From contig JBGAJM010000005.1 in NCBI GenBank assembly GCA_044224925.1, positions 1-64,000 of the forward strand: 64,000 nt of DNA. Direction: 5' to 3'. This document shows, piece by piece, positions 35,588-45,283 of the stretch. The stretch is from Kapaibacterium sp044224925. Its GTDB lineage: Bacteria > Bacteroidota > Ignavibacteria > Kapaibacteriales > Kapaibacteriaceae. A model generated the notes under the pieces. That model did not search any database and had not been told where the DNA came from. It saw only the letters and a program-made list of their open reading frames with translations. Made by a program: the position numbers and the translations under genes. Numbering within the stretch: the first letter of the stretch is position 1; each line of letters begins with the position of its first letter.

Positions 35588-36930
35588 ACCGTATGCTATA
35601 CCGCATTGGCCCTTTGATCGTGGCCTTGATGTGGTGCCTCTGCGCATCGGTCCATGCGCAGCCGATCCTTGCGATCGAACGTGCCCCCGATACAACGCGA
35701 CTTGGTTGTGGCAGTGTGGCCACAGACTCGATCGTGATCCGCAATTCCGGAGATGCCCCACTGATCGTGAGTTCGTTCACGTTCACGGGTCCCAATGCCG
35801 GAGACTTTGCAAGCTGCACGATCCCGCTTCCTGTTCTGCAGCCCGGTGAACGAGCATCGCTCGTGGTCTGCATCACGATGAATGTTCCGGGCGTGTCGAT
35901 AGCGACCGCCACCATTGGAAGCAACTCGCTCGGCGGTTTCGCCCAGACGCCCGTGCCGCTTGCCGCACGCCGTGAACTGTTATCCGTCCGTCTCTCGCGC
36001 GATACGATCGACTTCGGAACACTGTCGGCATGCGGCACCGCATCGGACACCATCACCATCATCAACGATGGCTCGCTGGTCGTTGGTGCTCCTGCTGCAT
36101 CGGTGCGAAATGGATTTCAATGGGAGCCAGAGTCATTTGCCAACATCCTACCTGGTGAACGTCGCATTGTTCGGATCACGTTCATCGGGAATGTGAGCGG
36201 ATCTCCGTATACCACTCTCGGCACCTTCGGTTTTTCGGGAAGCGGTTGTTTCGTCTTGAAGGAATTCTGGATGAAGGCCATCGTGTCGACAGCGCCATGC
36301 CTTGTGGTCCGCGTCGACACGCTTGCAGCGCGTCCGGGCGAGAACGTGAACGTGACCATTTGGCAAGACAGTGTTGCCTCGAGTGTGGATCTGAGCACGT
36401 CGACAATGTCCATCGAGTTCGATTACGATCCAACATTGCTCGTGCCCCTTGCCCCGTTGCCGTACGAGATCTCTCGACAGCTCGGTGTGCTCTTCCTTCG
36501 CGTACCATTGCGAACAGGAAGTGGGCCGTTGCTTCAACTGCCGTTCCGTGTCGCACTCGGGAGCAGCGACCGTTCCGCATTACGGATCCGTTCCTATAGC
36601 TTCAATCCCGCACCGCTCGTGGTGACCATTCGCGATGGCCGTCTCGATCTTCTTGGCGTCTGCACAGATCCACGTCAGCGGTTATTCGATCCGACGCGCG
36701 CGATCAGTTCCATCCGTTCCATCAGTACGTCGAACGGATGCATTTCCGTTGAATTCAATGAAAGCGCTATGCAACAGACCTTGACCGTGTATTCCCTTGT
36801 TGGCGATCGTGTTGCACAGGTGCTGTCCGACAATGGCCGCGCCAGCACATCGCCATTGCCGCCTGGACCCTACATCCTGCGATGCAGCGGTCAAGCATCG
36901 GCCTCCCTTGTCTTGGTATCCAACGAATGA
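35584..36930 (+). CDS. Secreted ASH/cohesin-like protein with T9SS sorting domain
   Basis: A 448-residue exported protein. Signal peptide about 1-24 (ASVHAQ). Two ASH-like beta domains (about 35-130 and 135-225; each with GCGSVATDSIVI/ACGTASDTITI starts and NSGDAPL/NDGSL turns), then a cohesin-like segment (about 240-350, ARPGENVNVTIW). The last 75 residues resemble a T9SS sorting domain with YSLVGDRVAQ and LPPGPYILR. No enzyme motif seen. It is coupled by ATGA overlaps to both purM and recQ, an odd setting for a surface protein. Confidence 0.75.
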   Translation: MNRMLYRIGPLIVALMWCLCASVHAQPILAIERAPDTTRLGCGSVATDSIVIRNSGDAPLIVSSFTFTGPNAGDFASCTIPLPVLQPGERASLVVCITMNVPGVSIATATIGSNSLGGFAQTPVPLAARRELLSVRLSRDTIDFGTLSACGTASDTITIINDGSLVVGAPAASVRNGFQWEPESFANILPGERRIVRITFIGNVSGSPYTTLGTFGFSGSGCFVLKEFWMKAIVSTAPCLVVRVDTLAARPGENVNVTIWQDSVASSVDLSTSTMSIEFDYDPTLLVPLAPLPYEISRQLGVLFLRVPLRTGSGPLLQLPFRVALGSSDRSALRIRSYSFNPAPLVVTIRDGRLDLLGVCTDPRQRLFDPTRAISSIRSISTSNGCISVEFNESAMQQTLTVYSLVGDRVAQVLSDNGRASTSPLPPGPYILRCSGQASASLVLVSNE

Positions 36931-39572
36931 GCAACACGCCGTTGACGATCGATGCCGCACGAGCGATCCTGCGGTCCGTGTTCGGTTTTGAGGATTTCCG
37001 AAACGGACAGCATGACGTGATCACGTCGGTGCTCAACGGGAACGATACCTTGGCCGTGATGCCAACGGGCGGAGGGAAGTCGTTGTGTTATCAGATCCCT
37101 GCCCTGATGTTCCCGGATGTCACCGTCGTCGTGTCGCCCTTGATCGCTCTCATGAAAGATCAAACCGACCGATTGCGTTCGATGAATGTGAAGGCCGAGG
37201 CGATCCATAGCGGCATGTCGCAGGGTGACGTGAACAACATTCTCGCGCGAGCGAAGAATGGCGACGTTCGCATGTTGTATGTATCACCGGAGCGCTTGTC
37301 GACTGTGACCTTCCGACGTCTGCTCCGTTCCATTCCGCTGTCGCTACTTGCCGTGGACGAGGCGCATTGCATCTCAGAATGGGGACACGACTTCCGTCCT
37401 TCCTATCGCGCCATCGCATCGATCTTCGAAGAGATCCCTCGCGTGCCGATCCTTGCCTTGACGGCCACGGCCACGCCCGATGTACGAACCGACATCACAT
37501 CACTCCTCGCATTGCGAACGCCAACCGTCGTAGTGCGTGGTTTCGACCGACCGAACCTCACCTTCACCGTCGTGCAAACGCAGTACAAGGCCGAGACCAT
37601 CACGCGCATTGCGAAACGCGATGCCGATGCATCCATCCTAGTGTATTGTGGTTCACGTCGACGTGTCGATGCGCTCACGCACGACCTGCAGCAACGCGGA
37701 CTCGCTGCACGCGGCTATCACGCCGGCAAGACCGAGGTGGAGCGCTCCGAGATCCAAGACGCCTTCGTCCATGGATCGTGTCGGATCCTTGTGGCCACGA
37801 GCGCCTTTGGAATGGGGATCGACAAGCCGGACATCCGTCACGTCATCCATACCGACCTCACACTCACACTCGAAGCCTACTATCAAGAGGCGGGTCGCGC
37901 AGGACGCGATGGCCTCCCATCAACGTGCACGATGATCGCCATGCCAGAAGATCGGCGACTGATGGAGTTCTTCTTGAACGCCACCTATCCCGAGCGAGCA
38001 CAGATCGCTGCCGTCTACACGTGGTTGTGTGATCTGGCAGGGGTGCAGGAGGGCAGCGAGGCAGAAGGGCCCGTCCTTGCCGATGAATCACGCGCATCAA
38101 CAGAGTTGGGTCTTCCTCGAGCCACGGTAACCTCCATCCTTGCCATCCTTCAACGTCACGGCTGCATCCTTCGCACCACGGCAGGCGGGAACGCCCGTAT
38201 CACCATCGCCACATCGAATGAACGCCTTCGCGCCTTTGCTGAGCATGCGCGACCGGAGCGCAAGCTCGTGATGGATGCCATCGTGCGCGTGATCGGTGGT
38301 AAGGGACAAGGGGATACGGCAGAGTTCTCTGTTCGTGAGTTCATTCTGCGCTGCGGATGTACGCCGAAGGAGTTCGCCGATACGATGCATGCCGCGCAAA
38401 TGGCCCGTATGCTTCGCTTCACGTCGCCGCATGCCGACGGTGGCATCACGATCATCGGTGCACGCATTCCGGTGCGTTCACTTCCGATCGACATGGAAGC
38501 GTTACACCTGCGTCGTGCACATGCCTTCCAAAAGCTCGACGTTGTTGTGCGCTACGTGAGCACGACGATGTGCAAGCGCAATTTCATTCTGGAGTATTTC
38601 GGCGACCACGAATTCGATGGGACCTGCGGGAGATGCTCATCATGCGTTGCGCCCGTGTTGCAGCCGACATTCTCTGAACGTCGTGCACCCATTGTCGATG
38701 CCGTGATCAAGGCCGCCATCCAAGTGAATGGGCGGTTCGGCAGACACGTGCTTGCCGACATCGTCACGGGCACTGTGTCGGAAAAGGTGATGGATTATAA
38801 GCTGGAGCGCTGCATCGTGTGGCAGGCCTGTGCCGATCGCTCTCGTTTCGAGGTTCTCGAGACCATCGACGAATGTCTGGCAAAGGGACTGCTTGAACAA
38901 ACGGCAGATCTTTATCCAACCGTGCATGCAAGCGAAGAAGCCATCGCCACGCTCGACGTCAAGCCCGCTGTCCTCACGCTTGTTGCTCCGCAACGCAAGA
39001 AAGTGTCGACGGCCCTTCTCAACACCCTCGTTGCCCTCCGCGATGCGATCGCACAACGCGAGGGCGTCACGCCGGCATCGTTGCTGGGATTGAAAGAGGT
39101 CGAGTCCATCGCCATGGACGCACCTGAGTCCGTGAAGGCCATGCGGGAAGGGCGGCATGGCGGCAAGATCTTCATCGACCGATTCGGGGAAGAGTTCATT
39201 GCGGCCATCGCAAGCTTCAACAGCGGTCCTGTTGGTGTTCCCAAGCCACGAAGCGATGAAGACGATGCACACCGAGCTGCGGCTCTGGTGCAACCGTTGT
39301 GGGACCTGCAACAATTGGCCAGTGCGATGCATCGTACACCTGCAGCCACGGCGCACGCCGTACAGCGGGCCATTGAGTTGGGTCTGCCCCTCCAACGCGG
39401 GGGACTGGTGCCTGACTCTGTGTACACCGACGTGCTCGAGTATGTACGAACACATCGATATGCGAAGCTTCGACATGTGCGAGAGAGCATCGATGCTGAT
39501 GTGGACCCAACGGTCCTTCGTGTTGCCCTGGCCTTTGCACGCAATGATCTGTTTGATGTAGCGAGGAGTTGA
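36927..39572 (+). CDS. recQ: ATP-dependent DNA helicase RecQ
   Basis: 3'-5' helicase of 881 residues acting in recombination and fork repair. Motif I is MPTGGGKSLCYQ, motif II AVDEAHCISEWGHDFR; the second RecA domain has ATSAFGMGIDKPDIR and YYQEAGRAGRDG. The zinc-binding domain (about 545-590) ends in CGRCSSC. A winged helix and an HRDC domain (about 700-770, LRDAIAQREGVTPASLL) follow. It is longer than the classical 600-residue RecQ: another helix-turn-helix-like segment fills about 780-881. ATG 36927 overlaps the preceding stop by ATGA. Confidence 0.95.
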   Translation: MSNTPLTIDAARAILRSVFGFEDFRNGQHDVITSVLNGNDTLAVMPTGGGKSLCYQIPALMFPDVTVVVSPLIALMKDQTDRLRSMNVKAEAIHSGMSQGDVNNILARAKNGDVRMLYVSPERLSTVTFRRLLRSIPLSLLAVDEAHCISEWGHDFRPSYRAIASIFEEIPRVPILALTATATPDVRTDITSLLALRTPTVVVRGFDRPNLTFTVVQTQYKAETITRIAKRDADASILVYCGSRRRVDALTHDLQQRGLAARGYHAGKTEVERSEIQDAFVHGSCRILVATSAFGMGIDKPDIRHVIHTDLTLTLEAYYQEAGRAGRDGLPSTCTMIAMPEDRRLMEFFLNATYPERAQIAAVYTWLCDLAGVQEGSEAEGPVLADESRASTELGLPRATVTSILAILQRHGCILRTTAGGNARITIATSNERLRAFAEHARPERKLVMDAIVRVIGGKGQGDTAEFSVREFILRCGCTPKEFADTMHAAQMARMLRFTSPHADGGITIIGARIPVRSLPIDMEALHLRRAHAFQKLDVVVRYVSTTMCKRNFILEYFGDHEFDGTCGRCSSCVAPVLQPTFSERRAPIVDAVIKAAIQVNGRFGRHVLADIVTGTVSEKVMDYKLERCIVWQACADRSRFEVLETIDECLAKGLLEQTADLYPTVHASEEAIATLDVKPAVLTLVAPQRKKVSTALLNTLVALRDAIAQREGVTPASLLGLKEVESIAMDAPESVKAMREGRHGGKIFIDRFGEEFIAAIASFNSGPVGVPKPRSDEDDAHRAAALVQPLWDLQQLASAMHRTPAATAHAVQRAIELGLPLQRGGLVPDSVYTDVLEYVRTHRYAKLRHVRESIDADVDPTVLRVALAFARNDLFDVARS

Positions 39573-39573
39573 T

Positions 39574-42500
39574 GTGATCCGCTTGGTCCTTGTCCTGTTG
39601 GTGGTCGGCGCGGCATCCGTGTTCGCTACGGAGTCGTACATCCTTCGCATGCGTCCGACCACACCGGCATCTGTGCTCGGACCCACCATGCGTCCGCTGA
39701 TACGAAACGCCGTGCGCAACCGCCTTGCCGATCAACTTCAGCAGGTCGAACAGCAACGCGCCATCGAACGCCTCGCCTTGTACGTCGTCGTCGAGGCCAC
39801 CCCGTCCCAAGCGGATTCACTTCGCGCACTGCCATGGGTGGAAGAGATCACACCGAATCGTCGCATCGCCTTGCACGATGCCGTCACGAATGATTCGCTC
39901 AGTGCAGCTCAGTGGGCGCTCCCGCTCATAGGTGCACCTGCAGCCTGGAAACGCGCCACCGGCAAAGGGATCACCGTTGGTGTGATCGATACCGGGATCG
40001 ATTGGGACCACTCGGATCTGTTCGATCGGTTCGCCGTGAATGCAGCAGAGGATGCGAATCGGAACGGACGCTTCGATCCGTGGCCGACCGATGTGACGTA
40101 TGCGGGGAGGACGGGAGATCTCGACGAGATCGATAATGACGGGAATGGCTATACGGACGATGTGATCGGATTCGACTTTGTGGATCAGGACAATCGGAAC
40201 CTCGGTGATGATCGAGATCCCGATGCTGTTCCGTTCGACGAACAAGGGCACGGCACGTCGGTGGCCGGCGTGATCGGTGCGCATGCCAATAATCGTACGG
40301 GCATTGCCGGACTAGCCTACGATTGCAAACTCGTCGCACTCCGTGCGTTCGATGCAACAGGCAATGCAGAAGAGGATGATGTTGCCGCAGCACTCCTCTA
40401 TGCAGCGTTGAACAACGTTCGCGTTGTGAACATGAGCTTTGGCGATGTCGTTGATTCTCCCGTGATCCGTGATGCCATTCGCGTGGCCGCATCGTTCGGA
40501 TGTGTGCTCGTGTCGTCGGCAGGGAACACCGGGACCACGTCGCGACAGTATCCGGCCGGCTACGACGATGTGATCGTGGTGGCGAGCACAGGTGAGACCG
40601 ATCTCCGCTCGCCATTCTCCAGCACAGGATCGCTGCTTACGCTTTCTGCTCCGGGACAGGCCATCACGACCACGGCCGCCGGGAATCGCTATCGCACGGT
40701 ACAGGGCACGTCGTTCGCATCACCCTACGTGGCCGCCGCCGCGGCCATGCTGTTGGAACAACGACCAACACGCACGGCCGACGAGATCCGCGGCATCCTC
40801 TGCGAATCGAGCGTCGATCTAGGTGAACCCGGATGGGACCCGTTCTACGGAGCGGGCCGACTCCGCGTTGACGCAGCTCTTGACATGCCGGGCGCAAGTA
40901 TTGTCCGCATCGATGCACCGTCGAACGAAGAAGAGATCGATCATGCCACACAGTCCGCGATCAACATCATCGGGACGGCCACTTCGACATCGTTCAGCGC
41001 CTATGCCATCGACATCGGTACCGGGATCGAACCCACGTCGTGGACCACATTGGTGCGCTCTTCCGAGCAACGCATCAATGCCATTCTCGGCAATGTGTTG
41101 ATCACGCCCTATGCGGATGGTGACTACACCATTCGCCTTCGTGTTGAATCGCGCAACGGTCGCACCATCGAGAGCAGACGACGCATTCGCTTCGCCTCCG
41201 CGCCGCCTTCCATCTCCTCGCTCGACATCATTTCGGCATGGCGGGATGACCGCACTGTGCCTGTGCTCACGATGCGTGCTTCGCGCACGACAATGCTGCG
41301 TGTGCGGTTCAAGCCTGCCGATTCAACAGGTGGTTGGCAGACCACGACCGATACCCGACGCTTTACAAGGACGCACTCACTTGCACTGCCCGACATGCTG
41401 CCGGGTGTGCAGTACGATGTGGTCGTTGTCGCGTCCACAACCACGGGTGATTCTGTGCTTCGCACCACCTCGTTCACCCCATCACGTGATGCAGCACCGA
41501 CAACAGGTTGGCGAACCGTCGCAACACCTGTGATGGTCGGCTACGTGTTGAATGACGTGAAGCCCGTGTACGGGAACGGAGAGCCGACGTTCTACATGAA
41601 CGACATGAGCAGCGGATCCTTCGGTCGTATCCGAACAGTGTCATACACACCATCTGCGTTCACGTTCAAGGACTCTGCGGCAACGCTCATTCCGCGTGGA
41701 ACGGGAGACAGCAATGGCGATGGCATTCCAGAAGTGCTCTGTCATGTTGTTGGCAAGACCTATCTCTACCAACCGCGATCCATCGGCACATCTCCGTTCG
41801 GATCGCTCTTGTTCGCCGATTCGACCTCGAACCTGTCCGCCGCAGCCATGGCCGATATCACGGGTGATGGTCGCGAAGAGATCTTCATGTTCGCCGACTC
41901 CGGAATGGTGGCCTATACGTATCGCGACGGGAAGTATCAGTTCCTTGCTGCTGCCGTGAACACATCGCCGCCACCACCGGGAACCACGGACAACCGATAC
42001 GACGAGATCAGTTGTGCCGTTGGCGATATGGATGGCAACGGCGCGCCGGAGCTGGTGTTCAGTGATACGGATGGCGATGTGGTCATCTACGAGTTCAAGA
42101 ATGGACAGTTCAACCTGTCGGCTGTCAAAGCGTTCGATGGTGCCGGCGGATCCGGCTATGTCAATGGCGCCGACGTCGATGGCGACGGCACAATGGAAGT
42201 GGTCGTTGGTGTGCCCGATAGCACACAGCCGAACGCCGAAACGGACTATGGCAGGAATGTGTGGACGTATCGCCTGTTGAAGGCCACCGGCGTAGGAAAC
42301 TATGAGACGGTGTGGACCGATCACTTCGAAGGTGTACGGTATGGCATCGGTTATCGCAATGGAGTGGATGGTGGTCAGCTCGACATGCGAGGAGGCAAGG
42401 AAGTTGCCATCTCTGTGTTCCCGCGTCTCTATGTGTTCCGTTGGAACACGACCACTCGTCGCATGGAGCCAATGCTCTATCGATCAGACGTGGCCACATC

Positions 42501-43818
42501 GCGCGTGCTCACGTACGACTTCGATCGGAACGGGATCAACGAGCTTGGTTTCTGCATCACGAGTCCAGAGGTCGGGTTCGGAACAGGAATGATGTTCATG
42601 GAAGCGGACACCACCACGCAACGCATCGCTGCACCGCTGGGATTGCGTGCGTCGCTCGTGCGAGACTCGGTGGTGGACCTTCGCTGGGATGGTGTGAACG
42701 GTGCTGCGCGGTACGATATTCAGCGCGCAGTGGGCACGAATCCGATCTTCAGAACATTCACCTCATCGGTAGAGCCGCAGATCCGATTGGACTCGCTGCT
42801 TCCGCGCACGTTGTATCGCTATCGTGTGTCGACCATTCCCAACGATCCATTGCTGCAGGAGAGCTTCCGCTCGAATGTTGTGGAGGTGCGCTACGATCCT
42901 TCCGCGACGCCGCTTCGCATCACGCCGTCATCGGTCGAAGACACCGTGCTCACGCGCGGTCTCGCTGTTGCGGTGTCGTATTCGGGTGCGCTGCGTTCAC
43001 GCGATATGGAGCCATCGACGTTCACGCTCATTGCAGAGAACGGGCAGTCGACCGTGGTGGCCACAACTGCCATTCGTGGAGGAGATAGTACTGTGATGGT
43101 CTCCTTCCCGCCGTTCCGCGCACAGCCCGGTACGTGGACGCTGCAGTGTTCTCCGATGCCCGATGCCAATGGTATGCCCACGCGCTCCGGAACATTATTG
43201 CTGACGGTCACACCAACTTCTGCTCCTGTGACGTTTGCGCTACGTTCGTTGCGCGCCATCGGTCGCAACGAAGCCATCCTTACGTTCACCGAGCCCGTGT
43301 CGGGGTCGGAGGTGGAGCAAGCGGACAAGTATGAACTGACGCCATCCGGACGGGTACGAACCGTGCGAAGCGATGGGTCGGATAGTGTGCAGATCGAGTT
43401 CGATCCGTCGGAACCATTGGGTGCCACGGGCAAGACCTACTACCTTACGGTGCGAGATGTGCGCGCAACATCAGGTCGGCTCATCACGACCGGTGCAGGG
43501 AATACTCTGGGACTGGTGTTCACCGCGCCCGACCTCAGCGACGTGTATGTGTTCCCGCACCCTGTGCATATGAACACCGATCGCTCCGTGACCTTTGCAA
43601 ATCTCACGGGAACCGCGCAGATCGAGATCTTCGATCAGAACTTCACGTCGATCATCGTGGTGCGCACCAGTGATGCGAATGGTGGCGTGGCGTGGGATCT
43701 GCGTGATGCCACAGGAACAACGGTGCCGCCCGGATACTACTTCTATCGCGTCACCGGCACCGATGCGAGCGGTGCATCGGTCGAGTCGTCGATGAAGAAG
43801 CTCAGGATCGATCGCTAA
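39574..43818 (+). CDS. Secreted subtilisin-like serine protease with T9SS sorting domain
   Basis: A 1414-residue exported S8 protease. Signal peptide about 1-20; an inhibitor I9-like propeptide (to about 105); catalytic triad in VIDTGIDWDH (Asp), EQGHGTSVAG (His) and GTSFASPYVA (Ser), with the oxyanion Asn in SSAGNTG. Then beta domains, a stretch of FG-GAP-like calcium loops (about 705-985: DSNGDGIPE, DITGDGREE, DMDGNGAPE, DVDGDGTME, DFDRNGINE) and fibronectin-type domains. The last 90 residues are a T9SS sorting domain ending KKLRIDR. GTG start, one base after the recQ stop. Likely processes proteins outside the cell. The 3' end overlaps the converging mpl gene by 17 bases. Confidence 0.92.
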   Translation: MIRLVLVLLVVGAASVFATESYILRMRPTTPASVLGPTMRPLIRNAVRNRLADQLQQVEQQRAIERLALYVVVEATPSQADSLRALPWVEEITPNRRIALHDAVTNDSLSAAQWALPLIGAPAAWKRATGKGITVGVIDTGIDWDHSDLFDRFAVNAAEDANRNGRFDPWPTDVTYAGRTGDLDEIDNDGNGYTDDVIGFDFVDQDNRNLGDDRDPDAVPFDEQGHGTSVAGVIGAHANNRTGIAGLAYDCKLVALRAFDATGNAEEDDVAAALLYAALNNVRVVNMSFGDVVDSPVIRDAIRVAASFGCVLVSSAGNTGTTSRQYPAGYDDVIVVASTGETDLRSPFSSTGSLLTLSAPGQAITTTAAGNRYRTVQGTSFASPYVAAAAAMLLEQRPTRTADEIRGILCESSVDLGEPGWDPFYGAGRLRVDAALDMPGASIVRIDAPSNEEEIDHATQSAINIIGTATSTSFSAYAIDIGTGIEPTSWTTLVRSSEQRINAILGNVLITPYADGDYTIRLRVESRNGRTIESRRRIRFASAPPSISSLDIISAWRDDRTVPVLTMRASRTTMLRVRFKPADSTGGWQTTTDTRRFTRTHSLALPDMLPGVQYDVVVVASTTTGDSVLRTTSFTPSRDAAPTTGWRTVATPVMVGYVLNDVKPVYGNGEPTFYMNDMSSGSFGRIRTVSYTPSAFTFKDSAATLIPRGTGDSNGDGIPEVLCHVVGKTYLYQPRSIGTSPFGSLLFADSTSNLSAAAMADITGDGREEIFMFADSGMVAYTYRDGKYQFLAAAVNTSPPPPGTTDNRYDEISCAVGDMDGNGAPELVFSDTDGDVVIYEFKNGQFNLSAVKAFDGAGGSGYVNGADVDGDGTMEVVVGVPDSTQPNAETDYGRNVWTYRLLKATGVGNYETVWTDHFEGVRYGIGYRNGVDGGQLDMRGGKEVAISVFPRLYVFRWNTTTRRMEPMLYRSDVATSRVLTYDFDRNGINELGFCITSPEVGFGTGMMFMEADTTTQRIAAPLGLRASLVRDSVVDLRWDGVNGAARYDIQRAVGTNPIFRTFTSSVEPQIRLDSLLPRTLYRYRVSTIPNDPLLQESFRSNVVEVRYDPSATPLRITPSSVEDTVLTRGLAVAVSYSGALRSRDMEPSTFTLIAENGQSTVVATTAIRGGDSTVMVSFPPFRAQPGTWTLQCSPMPDANGMPTRSGTLLLTVTPTSAPVTFALRSLRAIGRNEAILTFTEPVSGSEVEQADKYELTPSGRVRTVRSDGSDSVQIEFDPSEPLGATGKTYYLTVRDVRATSGRLITTGAGNTLGLVFTAPDLSDVYVFPHPVHMNTDRSVTFANLTGTAQIEIFDQNFTSIIVVRTSDANGGVAWDLRDATGTTVPPGYYFYRVTGTDASGASVESSMKKLRIDR

Positions 43819-45235
43819 GCATCTGGCGCAAGCCGCCGACGTTGCCATTGCTCAGGATGGCGATCACATCGCCGGACGCAACATGTCGTTCCAGGAATGC
43901 CACTACATCGGCTCCCCATAGCGGATCGGAAGCTCTGTCTGCAGCGATGCTCAATGCTGCGATCCCTTGAGCTTCGATGTCCTGCACCAGCTTCGCTGTG
44001 TCGAGTCGCTCTTCAACCGCATAGCGCTCCGGTCTGTTCACCGGTCCAATGCACACAGCGTTTGCACCTGCGAAACACTCGGCCAACTCATGCTGGAAGA
44101 AGGCACGCGTCGTTGTGTTCGAACGCGGTTCGAACACGGCCACAATGCGGGATGTCGGATACTTCTGATGCAGGGCACGCATCGTTGCAGCAATGGCCGT
44201 TGGATGATGTGCGAAATCGTCGATCACCACGCAGCCTTTCCACCGTGCGATCTCTTCGAGTCTGCGCTTGGGAAGGCGGAAGGTGGCAAGGCCATGTTGT
44301 TGTTCTTCAACTGTGAGTCCGGCATGGGCCGTTGCGGCAATGGCCATGGCGCAGTTGCGCACGCTATGCTCGCCCGGCATGGACGTGGTGAATGTTCCAT
44401 ACAGTGCGCCGTTGCGATACATCGTCCACGTGGACGCATTCGCCCCATAGTTCAGCGCGTCGATCCGCCACCACGCATCCGGAGCTGTGCCGCAAGGCTC
44501 GACCGGAGCATAGGAATTGCGGACAGCGGCAAGAGCATTCGCATCGTCGGCGTTCACGATCACGGCGCCATTCGTTGGGACGATGCGGACCATCTGTTCG
44601 AATGAACGAAGAATGGCGGCAAGGTCGGGGAAGATATCGGCGTGATCGAATTCGATGTTGTTGATGATGGCAACGGTTGGGCGGTAGTGCACGAACTTGC
44701 TGCGCTTATCGAAGAAGGCCGTGTCGTACTCGTCGCCTTCGCTCACGAACACACCATCGGGTGCATTGTGCAAGGCATCGGGGACAGGTCGACAGCCAAC
44801 GTCGAAGTTGCCCGGGACGCCACCGATCAGGAATCCGGGGTGACGGTTCGAGGACTCCAAAAGCCACGCGGTGATGCTCGACGTGGTGGTCTTTCCGTGG
44901 GTGCCGCAAACCACGATCGACATGTTCTTGTCGATGAACAAGGAGCCGACCAGACCGGCCATCGACGTCATGTTCAATCGCTCGGTCAGCGTGTGCTCCA
45001 GCTCGACGTTGCCGCGCGAGATGGCATTGCCGACCACGATAAGGTCGGGCATGGCCTGCATCATCCGCACGGCATCGTATCCGTCGTACCATTGAATGCC
45101 AGCATCGGCGAGCACGGTGCTCATGGGAGGATAGATGGCCGTGTCGGACCCCGTAACGGTATGCCCCGCCGCCCTGCATGCAACGGCGACCGAACCCATG
45201 GCCGAGCCACCAATGCCAATGAAATGGATGTTCAT
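43802..45235 (-). CDS. mpl: UDP-MurNAc:L-alanyl-gamma-D-glutamyl-meso-DAP ligase
   Basis: Peptidoglycan-recycling ligase that attaches the recovered tripeptide to UDP-MurNAc. The 477-residue Mur-ligase has MNIHFIGIGGSAMGSVA, the ATP motif VVCGTHGKTTTSSI and the substrate segment GFLIGGVPGN, which fits Mpl better than MurC. The EFDHADIF and HHPTAIAATMRAL motifs are present. The alternative is a MurC used for de novo synthesis; the Mpl-type GFLIGG segment makes this less likely. Promoter box at 45264-45271. Confidence 0.88.
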   Translation of the reverse strand: MNIHFIGIGGSAMGSVAVACRAAGHTVTGSDTAIYPPMSTVLADAGIQWYDGYDAVRMMQAMPDLIVVGNAISRGNVELEHTLTERLNMTSMAGLVGSLFIDKNMSIVVCGTHGKTTTSSITAWLLESSNRHPGFLIGGVPGNFDVGCRPVPDALHNAPDGVFVSEGDEYDTAFFDKRSKFVHYRPTVAIINNIEFDHADIFPDLAAILRSFEQMVRIVPTNGAVIVNADDANALAAVRNSYAPVEPCGTAPDAWWRIDALNYGANASTWTMYRNGALYGTFTTSMPGEHSVRNCAMAIAATAHAGLTVEEQQHGLATFRLPKRRLEEIARWKGCVVIDDFAHHPTAIAATMRALHQKYPTSRIVAVFEPRSNTTTRAFFQHELAECFAGANAVCIGPVNRPERYAVEERLDTAKLVQDIEAQGIAALSIAADRASDPLWGADVVAFLERHVASGDVIAILSNGNVGGLRQMLSDRS

Positions 45236-45263
45236 AGGAAAGTAGTATCTTGAGAATTGTGTG

Positions 45264-45271
45264 CAAATCTA
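45264..45271 (-). promoter_or_regulatory. TAnnTTTG promoter box for mpl
   Basis: TAGATTTG on the minus strand, 28 bases before the mpl start at 45235, so this transcript should carry a short leader, unlike the 4-6-base cases elsewhere. Confidence 0.5.
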
Positions 45272-45283
45272 TGGATTGAACCA

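Noticed and set aside
30894..43818. Eight-gene series as a functional gene cluster (biosynthetic or defence system)
   Set aside because: The close spacing is typical of the whole window and the products (AtuA-like, GT2, PurM, RecQ, protease) do not form a known or plausible pathway. The RecQ and glycosyltransferase genes alone do not indicate a defence island.
45240..45283. TATCTTGA as a promoter box for the BNR-repeat gene
   Set aside because: Only six of eight positions fit TAnnTTTG; too weak to list, although some promoter must lie in this short region.
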